A stretch of DNA of 64,000 nucleotides, taken from the NCBI RefSeq assembly GCF_014805625.2, contig NW_023998414.1:7654238-7718237 (forward strand), read 5' to 3'. The notes under the pieces are model-generated. The model did no database searches, was not told where the DNA came from, and was given only the letters and a program-made list of their open reading frames with translations. This DNA comes from Glossina fuscipes (taxonomy: Eukaryota; Arthropoda; Insecta; Diptera; Glossinidae). The translations under genes and the position numbers were made by a program. This document shows positions 10,900-24,969 of the stretch, piece after piece. Within the stretch, counting starts at the first letter, position 1. Each line of letters begins with the position of its first letter.

Positions 10900-13800
10900 T
10901 TTGTGTGTAATTGAAACCGAATCACACGATTATTCATTAGGTATGATTGGTCGCGTTGTAAAGCAATTATATTGATATGTAAACAAATATCTCTAGGTTT
11001 GAAAAGATTGGTGCATTTTCCACCATTGAAGTCATCTTACACATCACCACCGACCAATTACCATCAATAATAAATCTGTTCTGATGGTATAAGTAACATT
11101 TTTCATTCGATAATACCTGAACTATTCAAATTCTCCTTAAATAATCGCAATTACAATAACTGTGTTTAGGTCTTTGGGCAGACATAATTGCCAGACAATT
11201 TTCAATTATAGAACAGAAATCTTTACTCAGATTTTAGTATACATATATAATTTTAACTGATTATGCTTTCTTTTTCTTGTGCTCATATACGGTAGCCCAA
11301 CAAAGTCTACATACAGTATCGAAATTTATTAAAAATTGCATTGCGGGTGAAAAAAAACATATTTCGTAAGAAACAAAAAATAAATAAAACTTCGAGATTT
11401 TTCTTTGACCTAAGATAACATTATAAGCGAAATATATACATTAATGCCATAAAAAGCATAAAATAGTCGACATACGGCATTGCTAGATGATTCGAATAAG
11501 AATATCTTTATTTAACGGTAGTTAGTTTTTATACTTGCTTTCGTATATTTAAATAATAATTTATTACTTAAAGCGAGATTTTTTATTTCTTTTCCGTAAA
11601 ATGTTACAAAATATACGTAAACGCAAAGCAATTTCTGAAGAAATTGCAAATATGATATGAGGTATTATCAGAATTTTAGGAAATGAGAGTAAATAGAAGA
11701 ACAAAATACCCTTAACCAAAGATATTCGTATTCGTATTCGAACCATCTATAATGATGCTGTATATAGAGTTTTTTATGTTTTTTTATGGGTTTTTACTTT
11801 TTTAATTTTTCTTTCTTCTCAATAATAGATTTTCACCCCCAATCCATATATGCAATTTTTAATAAGACAAACCTTAATTTCCGATACTATATGTACACTT
11901 TATTCGGCTGCTGTAAGTAATGAATGGAAGAAAATAATAAAAGAAATAAGTACTAAGGGAGAACATGCCCTATTGAAAGGTGTGAATTAAATTACATTTT
12001 CTTAGTTATATATAGTTTGTCTATTTAAAAACAAAATAAAATCTATTTTACTTTATTTACGTTCTCTCTAAAGCACTTTATGCATGTATGTATATCGTGT
12101 ATACCGTAAATTTATCATTGCATTCGCTCCTATCATTTTACTTCATTTTGTTTACTTGGCAGCATTAAGAGATTACTAGGCATTGTTATTGTAAAATTTT
12201 CATTTTACGCTGAGAGGACTCTGAAAAATAAAAAAAAGAGAGGTAATTGTAGAGAGAATCACTTTTTAACAATTGCTTACACGAATATAAATCTAAGCAT
12301 TTCCTGCACTTCTTTTAAGAGTCGATTTTTTCTCATGATAAGAATGATAAGTGTGTGTAAATTTTTTATCGCTTAAAACGAAGTGTTAAAATAATATATA
12401 AATACAAAGAACAAAAATTCATATTAAATAAGCTGATCAAAAATTTTAAAGATACTTTGAAGTGTAAAGCGTATTGGAAAACAAAAAGTTTGAAATATAA
12501 GCTAAAAAAGAAACGCATTTATTTTAATTAGTGTATCAGTGATGGTGATCGAAAAACCAAGCCATCATCTCAAGTGCAAATAATTCGGAAAAATTCTATA
12601 AATGGTTAGTTTGTGAAATGCAAACAAAAAAAAAACTTATTTTTTAATAAATACAATCCATATAAAAAAAATTGCGGAGCGGATTCATTTTGCATTCATA
12701 CGTACACACATACACACACACACACACACACACAACACGTATATATATATAATATGTGTATATATATATATATATGTATTTCTATAAGTTGTTGCTTATG
12801 TTGCTTATTTACTCCAATTCGGTATTGGTGTGTAGGTATTTTGTATGTGTTTTTTTTGTTTTGTTTTTTCGTTTATAAAGCAAAACATGGCTGCTAAAAA
12901 CATACAATACGAATAAAATCATCATCGTCATAATCATCATTTTTGAAAAGATCAACATGTTAGACGGGACCCACCGGCTACTATTACTTTGCCCCGAATA
13001 CTTCACTTATTAAGTTAATTCTACTTACACTTTGAGAAATTGTAAAAAAATGAACAATTACACGTTACTACGTTTAAGAAGAGTTAGACAAGGTTTACAA
13101 GATAAGCTTTTTAAAGAAATACAACATATATACGTATGTACTTTTTCATTTTTAACAAGACGATCACTGACGATGACTTTGGTTGAATAAAGTTTTCAAC
13201 GGATGCAACGGATAAGGCATATGGTATAAATTTATTGTTATGATAAATATTGCGATTATTTTCTCGAAATTTTCTTCGAAATTTTTACAATCACATATAT
13301 ACACATAAGTGCATTCACAATATGTTTGAAATATACAAAAAAAAAATGTATGTTTATTGTGAAGTTTCTGATGCGCGCATACGCATCTCTGGGTTTTTGT
13401 AAATAAATAAAATAAGAAAATTAATAAACTCCCATATTCCGATGTTTGATGTAAAAATATAAAAAAATCCCCGGTAACGATAATCGACTGGGAACAATGG
13501 CAAGAAGTGTATGTACGTTGATTGTTGAAACGGGCGCGGTAGACAGCTGAAACAAGTTGAAATGCAAATTTCTGCGGTGATTTCGACAAAAACGCAACGA
13601 CAGAAACTAGCGTAATGTATAAAAAAAAAAATGAATTTTAATTGTTTGTTTGAAAAACGTAGTTAACGTACGCACACGCGGCAATAAGCAAACGTAATTC
13701 TGTTAAAGAAGTGGAGATAAGGAAAAAAACAAAATTAAATCATCTCTGTAACGTAAATGAACCGGAAGATTAAAACATTATACATACATTTGCATGTAAT

Positions 13801-15085
13801 TTTATGTGTTTGTAGTGTTGTTATGTGTGATATAAACAGTGATATAGAAAAGGAGAGGATTAAACAATTAATTGGAAGAAAGTGCAAAGAAAACAAATAG
13901 ATTTCAATACAGCATTGAACACGAGATCAAGAATCAATGAAATTTCTTATTGTTTTTATTTTTTTTTTTGCCTTACAACATTCCGATACGCATCGAAATG
14001 ATATGAGGCGAGATAATGCAAAGCTTTGCAAATTTTGACTTGAAAACTTCCTACAAGAAATCCAGTTGAGAGATTTTGTTAAATAAGTGTTGATTGACTT
14101 GTAGGCGAATTACCAAAATTTAAGGTCGAACCGTATGTTTACTTCCACAAATAGTGTATGTGTGTGCCTCTATATATATATAAAACCTGAATATTGAAAG
14201 AGAAGAATAAATAAATTAAGAAAGTCTTGTTACTAAAATATTTTTTATTTATTTTTATTTTTTATTTTTATTTTTTTTGAAATATAAATGCATGAGCATA
14301 GCCATATGTATACAGACAAGTGTACGTTGTGTTGTTTTTGCGTATGAGTGAGTGTTTGAGCGAGTGCTTAATATGCGATAAAGTAAAGTTCGATTAGATC
14401 GCTTTTAAAGTCTTATTATTTATTTTTGGTTTTTTTATGCTCCTGCTTAATCGAATTTATGAATAACTGTATATAATGTGAAAAATATTGATAGGAATAC
14501 GCCTACATTAGCGAACTTAAATGAAAACTTAATATTAGGTCTTCAAATTAAATCACTTGTTCTTTCTTTCATTGAAATTATATTCATTTTTTTCTTTCTT
14601 TTTTTTTTTCTAAGCAAGAGCAAATTACTTTTATTAATGTACATATGATATGCACTTATAGGTAAATAATTGTCATTTGGCTTTGTAAAAATAGAAAATA
14701 TATAAGCATTTGACATTTGCTTCGTTACTCTTTCGACTTCCATTTTTTTCAATATCAGAGGACAACGTCTACGGCGTAAATAAAGTTCTTTTCAATTTAT
14801 GTCAAACATAATGATTTTTAACATGCTTTTCATTTTACACATTTTAAACTGTACACGATGAAGTAGATTTTTCTAACGAAGAGGGTGAATTTTGAACATT
14901 TCTGCATCAGTACTTTACGTTTTTTTTTCCAAAAATTTCCCTCTAAATATTTTTTTTTTTTTTTTTTTTGATATCCATCACCAAAGGATGAGGTTATGTG
15001 CATATATTCATTTGTTTGCAAATTGTTTGCAGCAACCGCAAGGCAATTTCGAAGGCCCTACAAAGTACACATATCCATGGTCAAT
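10900..15085. other. Non-coding, low-complexity stretch upstream of Graf
   Basis: No gene or clear mobile element seen. It contains A/T runs, a (CA)n-(TA)n microsatellite at 12703-12780 and short T-rich tracts near 14240-14275. Open frames here are short and of low-complexity composition. It may include promoter or 5'UTR exons of Graf, but no signal singles them out. Confidence 0.4.
12703..12780. repeat. (CA)n and (TA)n microsatellite
   Basis: CACACA run followed by TATATA runs. Confidence 0.95.
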
Positions 15086-15087
15086 AT

Positions 15088-15420
15088 GTCAATTTTGAAT
15101 CGATCTAGGCATGTCAATCGATCGAGCTGCGCTAATGTATTCGCAGAACTTTCTCCCTGATGCAAAAAATGGAAAGTGTTTGCAAGCGCAAGTTGGTATC
15201 AAAAATGAGACAAATCGGTCAAAGTACACGCCTACTGAGGGCATTTTTCCTTTCAAAATTACCCAATAAAAAACACAAATTGTTCTTTTTTTTTTATTTC
15301 TCATAAACTATACTGCTGTGATGATACATTTTTGTGTCATTTTTCTTTTTATCAAGATTTTTTTTTTTTGTTTTGAATTTATAATAGGGGATAAACAATT
15401 CGGCCACAATCGAATATACT
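15088..15420 (+). repeat. Family B dispersed repeat, partial
   Basis: Contains AAATGAGACAAATCGGTCAA and TACACGCCTACTGAGG, matching the B block at 27040-27070, and ends with ATTCGGCCACAATCGAATAT, a decayed form of the palindrome at 41039-41058. Confidence 0.5.
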
Positions 15421-16795
15421 TACCTTGCTCTTTTTAAGTAAGATTTGGCTATACTTGAATATAATTTTCCTAATTGTTTTCAGTTTGCATATGTACTTAA
15501 AGATTTCAGCAATATATTTTTACACGATTTCTCTTTTATACGGTATATAAAAACAGGAATTGCTTAAAATTAACATTTTATTAGCATATGAATGGTTAGT
15601 TAATTTATTTCATGGCTCAGAGTCGAACTATAATCGAGTTATAATTGTTGCTATACAATAACAGTTAGAGGAAGGAGAAGGTTAATAGTCCACATAAAAA
15701 TGATGACGGCAAATTAAGGTTTTGTTTATGACAACAGGTATTTTTTATATTATTGTGTCATTTATTAAGCAAAAAGCAAAACTGTTTTGGTTTTCATCAA
15801 AACATTTTTTATATTACACAGTTTGAAACATTTTCATATTTATATGCATGTAAGAGAAGTGAGATGGTATTATTCTGTCCTGAAGTTAAGTGCTACCGAT
15901 TGTTAATTGGGTGAATGAATGAATCGACTGAATGTGTTAAGCGAGTTAAATACTTGTTAACCTTTTTCGATGCAAATATATTATTCTCTTTAAAAGCGAT
16001 TATTTCGAGGATTAAAATTTCTGTGCGCAAATTGCTAAATAAACGCATATATGTATATATATCACTTGTAGGCTTCAACGTTAAATACAATTTAAAATGT
16101 TAAACGCAATTTTATACATATGTGTAGACGAAACCATGCATGCATCGCATCACTATGATCAGAAATGATTATAAATTCTAATCACGTTTCGAGTTATACA
16201 CGGGACATTTTTGATGTTCATGTTTCGAAAAGCGTTAAATAACTAAGAAAAGAATGTAAATTAATAAATGCTTTTGTCAACAGCTGAAGTAAAATTTTCT
16301 TGTGAATATAAGTCAGTGAACTTAAAAAATGTTTAAGTTGGAAAAAATTTCAAAAAAATAAATTTTTTTTTTCAAATTTCAATAATTATATTTTTTCAAC
16401 TAGTTTTTAAGCATTTCAAGCAAGCAAAGGAGGGGAAAATTTCAACAAATATTGAATTCATGTTGAAAAATCGGAAAAAGAAATCAAGTTCGCTTATCAA
16501 GTTTTTATATATGTATGTAAAGGCTTTCTACAATTAAGGATGCTAAATGATTTCTTAAATCTGTATTATAACGAAATTTTCGAAAAAATGTTATTTTTAA
16601 ATTTTCTCATATTTTTATGAAGGTCTTGGAAATTGAAAGATAAGTAATTCGAGTGTTTATATATCAATATTAAGCCTCACCGAACGCCTTTATTTTATTA
16701 CATTGCATGCGCGATACGAGTTCATTAATCGAGCCTTTAAAATCTGTCATAATGTATTGCATACGAACTTATCTCATTATATTATGTACTTTTAC

Positions 16796-16826
16796 AGAGA
16801 GAGAGCGAGAGAGAGAGAGAGAGAGA
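16796..16826. repeat. (GA)n microsatellite
   Basis: GAGAGAGCGAGAGAGAGAGA-type run; could bind GAGA-factor-like proteins, but nothing else supports a regulatory role. Confidence 0.9.
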
Positions 16827-17399
16827 GGCTCAATTTCATGTTAGAGGGGTTGGTTGCCAAATACTCTTAGAGAATACTGTCAAATTCATGCACAAAAGAT
16901 ATTTTATTATTATACTCGGTTTTCGCTTTTTTTTTTTTTTTTTGCATAGCCAATATTAACAGAGAACAAATACAGCAACGAAATTTTAACATTTATTTTC
17001 TTCAATACGAAAACACTAAATCAGAAGAGTTAGATGCGAATAAAGAATGGTAAAAATGTACTTAACACAATGTTAGTTTTTTTTTTGTAATAACAAGCGG
17101 CTATCTCTTCAACATACTGTTTTCATTTGAAATATAAAATCTCGAAGAAGAATTTTGTTTTGACCATTTTCTTTTATTTTTAAACGATCACTAGACATAT
17201 CAAAATGCTTGAGAAGCATTATAATAAAAAGAAAAGTATCGCAGCCCTTTAATATACACGAAATGAAGAGTAAAACGTGATTAGATGGAGAAGTATAAAT
17301 AAAAATTGCTTAAATAAATTTCTAAATAGTTGTTTATGTCAATTTAAATTCTGGAAAAAGTTATTTCGTTTAGCTATTCGAAAAATTCAAAAAGCTTTG

Positions 17400-17478
17400 A
17401 TCGCAGCACGCGTGACCGTGTGCGCAAAGGATTTCGACTAATAATTCACTGACTGTGGATTCAAATCTCAACGGCGGT
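17400..17478 (+). repeat. tRNA-derived SINE fragment
   Basis: Has a B-box-like GGATTCAAATCTC preceded by CACTGACTGT and a degenerate A-box region (GCGTGACCGTG), the same layout as the copies at 24160-24370, 41110-41345 and 53930-54030. It does not fold as a true tRNA. Confidence 0.5.
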
Positions 17479-18717
17479 ACCCTTACATGTTAGTCCTTTA
17501 AAACTTTAGTATTCGATTTTATTTCTCTATTAAATTAATAATAATGCTACTTATTTAATTGAATTCTGAGCTCTCCCTAAGAACATATATAGTACATTTG
17601 ATAAGTAAATAAATGATAAAGTGTTTGCATTTAACGATTCAAAGAAAGCAAAGAGAAAATTCGTAAAGGTTGGCAGCCCTAAGCAAAGCTCATATCAATG
17701 GACATGAACCAATGCATTGACAGCAGACAAAATTCCAACAACTGTTAGTTTGAAATGATAAAGATGAGGTAAAACACGAACAATACGGTGGAACGGAAAT
17801 TTACAAACAGATACTAAGGGGAAAAAAAAAGAGAAAAACAAGAATAGAAAAAGTGCAATGAAATGTAAAAATGTATTTGTGCGTACATGTACAAATAGAT
17901 GACATTCCACAATGCTCCTAAATAACTGTGTATAGTTAATGAAGTGCAGATTTAAAAATTCTTGCATGTGTATGTATATTAATGGCCAAAAATTGATCGT
18001 GAAAATAGAAACGAACTTTAAATTCGTTACCGAAAAAACTTCATTGCCTATTAAATACATATGAAGATTGAGCTTCGGTTTTTAAAGCAAAGTATATTGT
18101 CCTTCATTTCTAGCGCATTTATATTACGTATTTTTTAGCATCTGCCCCGTATGCGTGTGTATCAGAAACAAGTAGATAAAGCATCTAGTTTTATGAAACA
18201 AATAAAGTGAGAAAATTGTAAACGTAAAAGGAAATTGGATTTACTATATATTTTTGCTAATATACAAAGGCAAAAAAAAAAAAAGAAGAGGTGATAAAGT
18301 GCGAATGCGCAAACGTTATATGCCATATGCGGCAGGATTCTCCGAACGCGTTCGTCAAAGAGAGATGAAATGATTTCATTAGAAACGTTTGTGCAATCGT
18401 TCGTTTGTACGTGAGCGCAAATAAAACGGTTGAGCAGTTAAAAAAAGGTGAAGTAACAGCAACAACGCAATACGTGAGATAAAAATATATGGAGAAAAAC
18501 AAACTATAGTGAGAGCGATCTGGATAAAAGAATTTAAAAGACAAAAAATGATAAACAGAGAAGAGATGAAGCGAAATAATACATCATACAATAAAAAAAA
18601 AAATTTAATAATCAAAGATTTCACACAAAAAAGCAAAAAATGAAAAAAAAATGTCAAAAGATTTTTGCAAGTTTTAGTTTTATTTTGAGGAAGGATAAGA
18701 AAAAAATATTTTGGGTG

Positions 18718-18800
18718 TGGATGTGTGTGTGTGTGTGAGTGTGTGTGTGCGTGCCTATTTATGGGAAGCAAAAGGAATGTAATTAATTAATTAATTAATT
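18718..18800. repeat. (GT)n tract and (AATT)n
   Basis: TGTGTG run to 18754, then five AATT units from about 18780. Confidence 0.9.
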
Positions 18801-19108
18801 CGAGCTATATTCATGTGTGTGAAGATATGTTGTTAATTAAATTTGTTCAATTATTCCACATTCACATACAAATTTGATTTATTTCCTTATATGTACGTCT
18901 CGTTGATTTGTGTTAATTTGAGTCAATCTAAACTTTTAAACTTTATTTTCTTTGAAAAATCTTAATTTTTTGTGTTTTTGTCTTCCTTTTTTTTTTTTTT
19001 TTTTTTTTTTTTCAAATTAATGTCAAGTAGCAATTTATAAATAAAATTTTATTCCATTTAACGAAAACCTGTGTTAAATTCTATTGAACAAAAAACCAAA
19101 CAAAAATT

Positions 19109-19426
19109 ATGAAGAATAATCAATCAAAAAGTTCCAACAACAATAACAATAACAACAAAAATCATTTAAATTATTTAAATAATATTAATAAAAAATTTAA
19201 CAACAATAACATTAAAGGTATTTACAAATTATCAAAATCCGCGTCTTCGCCGAACAATACCACCGCCAGCAGTAATCATAATAACAATAATAATAATAAC
19301 AATAATAATAATAATAATAATAATTTAATAAAAAGAAATCTTAAAAGTAAAAGAAAATCGCATCGCTTGGTTGTTGGACGCAGCATAAGCGTTAATCATA
19401 ATAATAATAATAATAATAATAATAAA
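19109..19426 (+). CDS. Graf: In-frame Asn-rich N-terminal extension of Graf, or 5'UTR
   Basis: An ATG at 19109, with an in-frame TGA 24 bases upstream, opens 106 codons that run without a stop into the conserved Met at 19427. The segment is built of AAT/AAC runs (three Asn tracts of up to about 15) with basic spacers. GRAF proteins normally begin close to the BAR domain, so this may be translated or may be an open leader. The start at 19427 is also weakly preceded by AATAAA-like sequence, so context does not decide. Confidence 0.4.
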
Positions 19427-21179
19427 ATGGGTGGTGGAAGGAAAGATGCCAGGCGCGGTTTAGAGCCGCTTGAATTTGAAGAATGCACTGTTGATAGTCC
19501 AGAATTTCGCGATAATTTAAATCGTCATGAAAAAGAATTGGATCACACCAGCCATCAAATTAAACGCATCATCAAGGAGGTTAAAGATTTGATGAGTGCT
19601 GCAAAAGGTAAGCTTTCGCAAACACTGTGCATAGCACGCTATGCCTTCCCTTCAATACGCGCATTGCGTTTCTTATATGTCGGAAAATACTATGTATGGA
19701 AAATATTTGTTAAAATTTAATAAATCTATGTCAATTTGCTAACTAAATTTCAAGCTTTTCTTTAGAAATTTCTAAAAATTTCTAAAACCCAATAAAATTT
19801 TTATGATCAAGTTGCAATTACGGACTGACTTGATTTACAAATTTTTTTTTTTTTTTTAATGTTTTTATATTTTTCAACAAAAAATATTAATAATTTTTAA
19901 TTTTTTTTTTTACACATTTGGTGTAAATAGTATATCTCTGGGATGTCTACAAGAACAATCCTTTGTTACTTGCATCCGTAATAAAATATTCTCACAGTAT
20001 GAATTAAGTTAGCGTAAAGAAGAGAAGAGAAAGAAGGCTGTGGTTGCAGGCTGAGAGGTGTATGCTCGATTTGTAGGTTTTGACATTCATTACGACCGTG
20101 ATCGTAAATAAAGTATAGTTTACTGCATCAGCAATTAAAGCCTGATATGCGATCTGATAGTCGCCCTGGTTATCAACTAGGCTGTATGTGTGCGCTATAT
20201 GGAAGTCCCCAAATAAAAAGTCAAATATAAAATTCTGTTCAAAGCTCTACGCAGGTATGGTTGTGCCGAGGCTTAAATATTACTTGCCAGTTCTAGTTGA
20301 TATACACATGTATATATATATATATATATATATACAGCAAATATATATCCTAAAATATACGCAATATTTGAATTAAATAGAAGACAAAGTTGTTTTCATA
20401 CCCATAATTAAAGTATGATTCATTTTGCCGAATGGTTTGCACTGCCTGGATGGAAATTTCACAGAATTTCTTGACCAGCCTCAAATTTTGCTCCTGCGTT
20501 ATGACAACGCGATATCGAGCACCCAGTAACAATTCTTGCTTGATCGACCTCACTTTCAATGAAAATGCATTGCTCGCTCGCGTGATGGTTCATTTTTACT
20601 AACCCTCAACTCTCAGTGTTGACAGTGTTTTTTTTTTTTTTTTATTTGTTTTCAACATTTTACCACAAGAATGACGTCAAATTCCCAGTCTTTATATATA
20701 CTACTGTGTCCATAAAGTAAGACCCAATTAAATTTTTTCCTTTTTTTAAGTCTATTTCTTATTCCAAATTTATTTCGTCGCTTTCAAAAGTAATCTTCAA
20801 ACTCAAATTGTAATACTTGTTGACAGTTTGGCCGGGCGAAAGGAATTCAAAGTGCACAACAACGATGATGATCGAAAAGGAAGAACTATTACCTTGGCTT
20901 CGGAATGATTTTTTCGATCTTGTCTTAACTTTTGCACAATATACGCTCGATTGATTGGTTGTTTCCGAGCCGTGGCCGTAGATCCAAGTCGCATCTCATT
21001 TCATTTCGCAAACAAAATTTTTATGCAACTTCTTTGTGTCGTGCAAAATCAAGCGCAGCTGAAACACTAATGAGGTTTATGATGTGAAATTTGACACACG
21101 TGCCTGTCACAGTGCTAACAATTTAGAAAAGAAATATTTCTGATATTCGATATACTCGCGCAACTTATCGAATATATAT

Positions 21180-21217
<38 letters not shown>

Positions 21218-24200
21218 ATATCAGTTAGAGAGATCATCACCTTGATTTTTTTGGTTCCGCAAAAATTGTAAAATATTTCTTTTAATAAGAAAAAAAAAAA
21301 AAATAAGAAAAGAATAACGATTTCTCCGTTACACTTAAAATGAGATTAAAAGAAAGTATTCCCGATTTTAATTAAAGAGAAGAATTTGAATAATTTGAAA
21401 AAAAAGAAAAGAAAAAAAAACACAAATTAACAATTCATTATTAACATATTTAAATTTCGATAAGAATGCTGCATAGCTTTTTCCTTTAAATCTGTTAAAT
21501 CTTGCTATTATACTATATATCACTTGTGGTGCAAGAGTATATTAAGTTTATGAGCATCTACGCAACATCCAGAACGACTTGGGATAGACCCATCTTTTAA
21601 TCACATTTTGAATCGATATAAACTTGTCTGTCCGTCCGTCTGTTCATTTTCTTTCTTGTCTCCAACCCATATATCACAATTTTTGGGTTATATTCATAAA
21701 GTTTGGTGCATCGACATGTTTCGGATCGGATCGGATTGGATCGGACACTTCCCATGTAATATCCCATTTTGAAAAGACCGCTATAAAAATAACTGAACAA
21801 AACGAAGTGGTGTAAATTATTTGACGGTGAGCCTTGAAATTAAGTCAAGTATACTTGATTTTAGTTAAAAATATTTTGAATAATCGAAAATAGAATAGAA
21901 AGCCCATTGAGAAATTTTGATAAGACAGTCAAGTATTTGTTTTTTATTTCTGCTAATCCTATCTAGATTTTTGTAGTTTGAAAAATAACTTTGAATATAA
22001 GGTAAACAATGTGTTTGTTAAGTAATTTCATTATAAATGAAAATTTTCTAATTAGTTTTCTTTATTTATTTATTTATTTATTTATTTTTTTTTTCTTGGA
22101 TCAAATTTGACGGCATTGATATATTTACGAGGTAGTGTAGAAAATATAAAGATTTCATATAGACACTGCCTAAATAAGTTTAACTGTGTTTTCCCATTCC
22201 TATAAATTTTAAAATGCCTCTTAAGAGAATTAATTAATTTTAATGATTTTTAAAATTATTTTGTTACACCGACTGAGACCATGAAAAACACAAAAGCATG
22301 AAATATTTAGATAAGTTTTAATTATAATTTTTTTTTTTGTTATTTTTACATTATGTCATATGATCGCTATGAATTATTTAAAATTTTAAAAAAGTATTTA
22401 AAACTTTTCAATATAAAATGTATTTTTTAACTTACACTTAAGTATTACCATAAAAAGGGGTGACAAAATGTTTGTTTGCGACATCCGGACATACGTAAAT
22501 TCAGTTTCAAGCGAGACATTATTATATTATTTTAGGCCATCGCTCAAATATCAACATCATTGTGTTGGTTAGAAAACTATGCTTAAATCCATTAGTTGGC
22601 TTGAAGAAATCTTTTAAAATGTAAAGTATTTTTGGGAATCGTATTATTTGTGCGTAAATTATCTCATTTTTGGGCGCAGCAATACTTTGGAATGAACAAT
22701 CATAAATATAATTCTTATTATTTCAATAAGTAGTAAAATAAATCCGTTAGATTTTATGATCGATGCTGCTCTACGGCAAAGCAGATATAAATCGTTTTCT
22801 TTTGAAAGTCCAGTTGCACGTCCATCTTCTTTGATAAAAACCTAACTAATGATAATCAGAAATTCAATTTGTTATGGGTCGCTTCTTAGAAGAAAAAAGA
22901 AGAAGAAGAAGCAGAAATCGCACAATTTTTATCATTTTGTCAATGCAAAGATACGCAGTTTATGAAAGTTATGTAATTTCACGTTGCACACAAAAATAAT
23001 ATTAAGTGCGAAAATTAAATCGCAATTTTTTTTTTTTTGTAAATGTGGCAACATTCTTAGTAATGGATCTACTACCTTGTATTCCTCTAATATATCATGG
23101 CTATTCTAAGAAACCTTCTCGTAACGAAATCAAGTAGAAACACTATAGAGGGCCACGAACTTACACCGCCCTGCTATTATCATCCATGCAACTACTTTTC
23201 AAAATGAGGCGTTACATTAGAACGGGTGGTGAGAGAATGGTCTGATTCGAACCATTTTTGATTCGTGTTCGTTCTTGGACCGAAGCAAGACAGCCTAGCA
23301 AAATTCATCAAAATATCTTAAAAATTATCACCTGTGGTTCGGCATAGGATGCAAGACGGACAGATAAGCTCATATCGATTCAAAACGTGATTCTGAAACG
23401 ATAGGTTGTAATAAAAGGTGGGTAGAAAGGCAAATGGTGCAGGGTATGATGGAAAATCTTCTCATATCCTTTTTTGTATCGGAGAGTTTTAAATTTTCAA
23501 TTTTTTTTTAGCATGAATTTATATAATTTCTTTGTTTTTGTTTTTTTTTTTTTTTTCCTTCAATTAATAGCCGCATTCTGGCATAATTATGTCGCGCCAC
23601 TAGTCACAAAGCATTGTTATTTTGATTTCCTATTATATTTTCTCTGACTTTTGACAATATGACATGAAGCGAAAACCATTAGACGACTGACTATATACAA
23701 CTATTTTTATTTGTGCATAAGAGAGTTGTTACAAAAAGTAAAAAAAAAAAAAAAGAAACGAATTGTCAAAAATATTATAAATTAAAGGGTAAAAAAGTTG
23801 TTTGGTAATCCTTTGATTTTAATTCAAATGTTTTAAATAAGCGTCTGCGCGCTTATAACTCTTCAAATAGTTAATCCTTTAGTGTGACTCTAAGTTTTGC
23901 TCATTCCGCACTATTTCACATAAAATTGTCGCAATAGTATTTTTTTACCTTTTTAAACGGCTACAAAAAATATTACGATGCGTTACGATGCATCACATCG
24001 CTTAATGCATTATTAATGTAACGACTTTTCAAAATTAGGCTTTATATGCGTAGTGGCGAAAGGAGTGGGTATGCTTGGGCCAAAATGGAAATATGCGTGG
24101 ATAGATATAAATTTTTTTGTAACGATCAATCACTTAATGCGCTGTCCCCTACTCGTATAACACGGTGACGGTGACGGTTAGGAAGACTTGAGGTAAGCGA

Positions 24201-24934
24201 AAGCGATGGGGAGATAGTGGCTGCAGTCTACTCGGTATATGCCCAAGTGGTTAAGCAAATAAGCAGATAAGATGGGATCAAAGTAAACTCTGTCGGAGCT
24301 AAGACTGAAATCTGCGAGCATTCACTTGGTAGTCATGATTCTTACCTAATCGCCTACTTGGCTTGCCTGCTTGGCTACTCATGCGGACATCAGGCGGATA
24401 GATAGACAGACACGTTTAGATCGATTCAGGAAACGATTCTGTTAAAAGCTGGCCACAAAATTGTACGAAAAATTCATTTAAGGTACGATTTATCATATGT
24501 GTATGCGGTTACGCGGAGTAGAACTAATTAGATGTTCAATTTTTTGTATTCCATACCGTATTAAAAGAAATTATTTCTCCGATTTGTATGCATAACAATT
24601 TAAGAGTCACTTTTGCCTTCATATAGATTATGAGAAGCAAATACATGTGCCTTGGTCAGTTAATAGTTCGTTAAAAGTAATAGCAAACAACACGCATTGA
24701 CCTTGTAGGTATTATTGTTAAATTCTTGTATTTGCGTATAGCGTCTAGAAAGAATCGAAAGAAATAGTAGATTAATTTCCATTCATCCATCGTGAACTTC
24801 CATTTTTCGTTGAAAAAATTATGAACATATGAGACATTGCGAGCTTCAGTGAATAATAATAAGTGTTAAGCCTTAAAAAATAGACAATAATGACAGTATG
24901 CAAATAAACAACTAGTCATAGTAAGAAAGTTATT

Positions 24935-24969
<35 letters not shown>

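Larger units (their letters stand above)
15420..19083. other. Non-coding 5' flank of Graf, simple-sequence rich
   Basis: Nothing coding was recognised. It holds a (GA)n tract at 16796-16826, a tRNA-like SINE fragment at 17400-17475, a (GT)n tract at 18718-18754, (AATT)n at 18780-18800 and a long T tract at 18987-19012. An acceptor-like CAAGTAG at 19025-19031 after the T tract could begin the first coding exon's leader. Confidence 0.4.

Noticed and set aside
18379..18771. 130-codon minus frame rich in Phe, Leu and His
   Set aside because: Low-complexity antisense of A-rich DNA and a GT microsatellite; it only mimics membrane segments.
20188..20300. Possible reverse-transcriptase-like segment ([18 protein letters not shown])
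   Set aside because: Some likeness to the LYKAYVRPRLEY motif of non-LTR elements, but too short and isolated to call.
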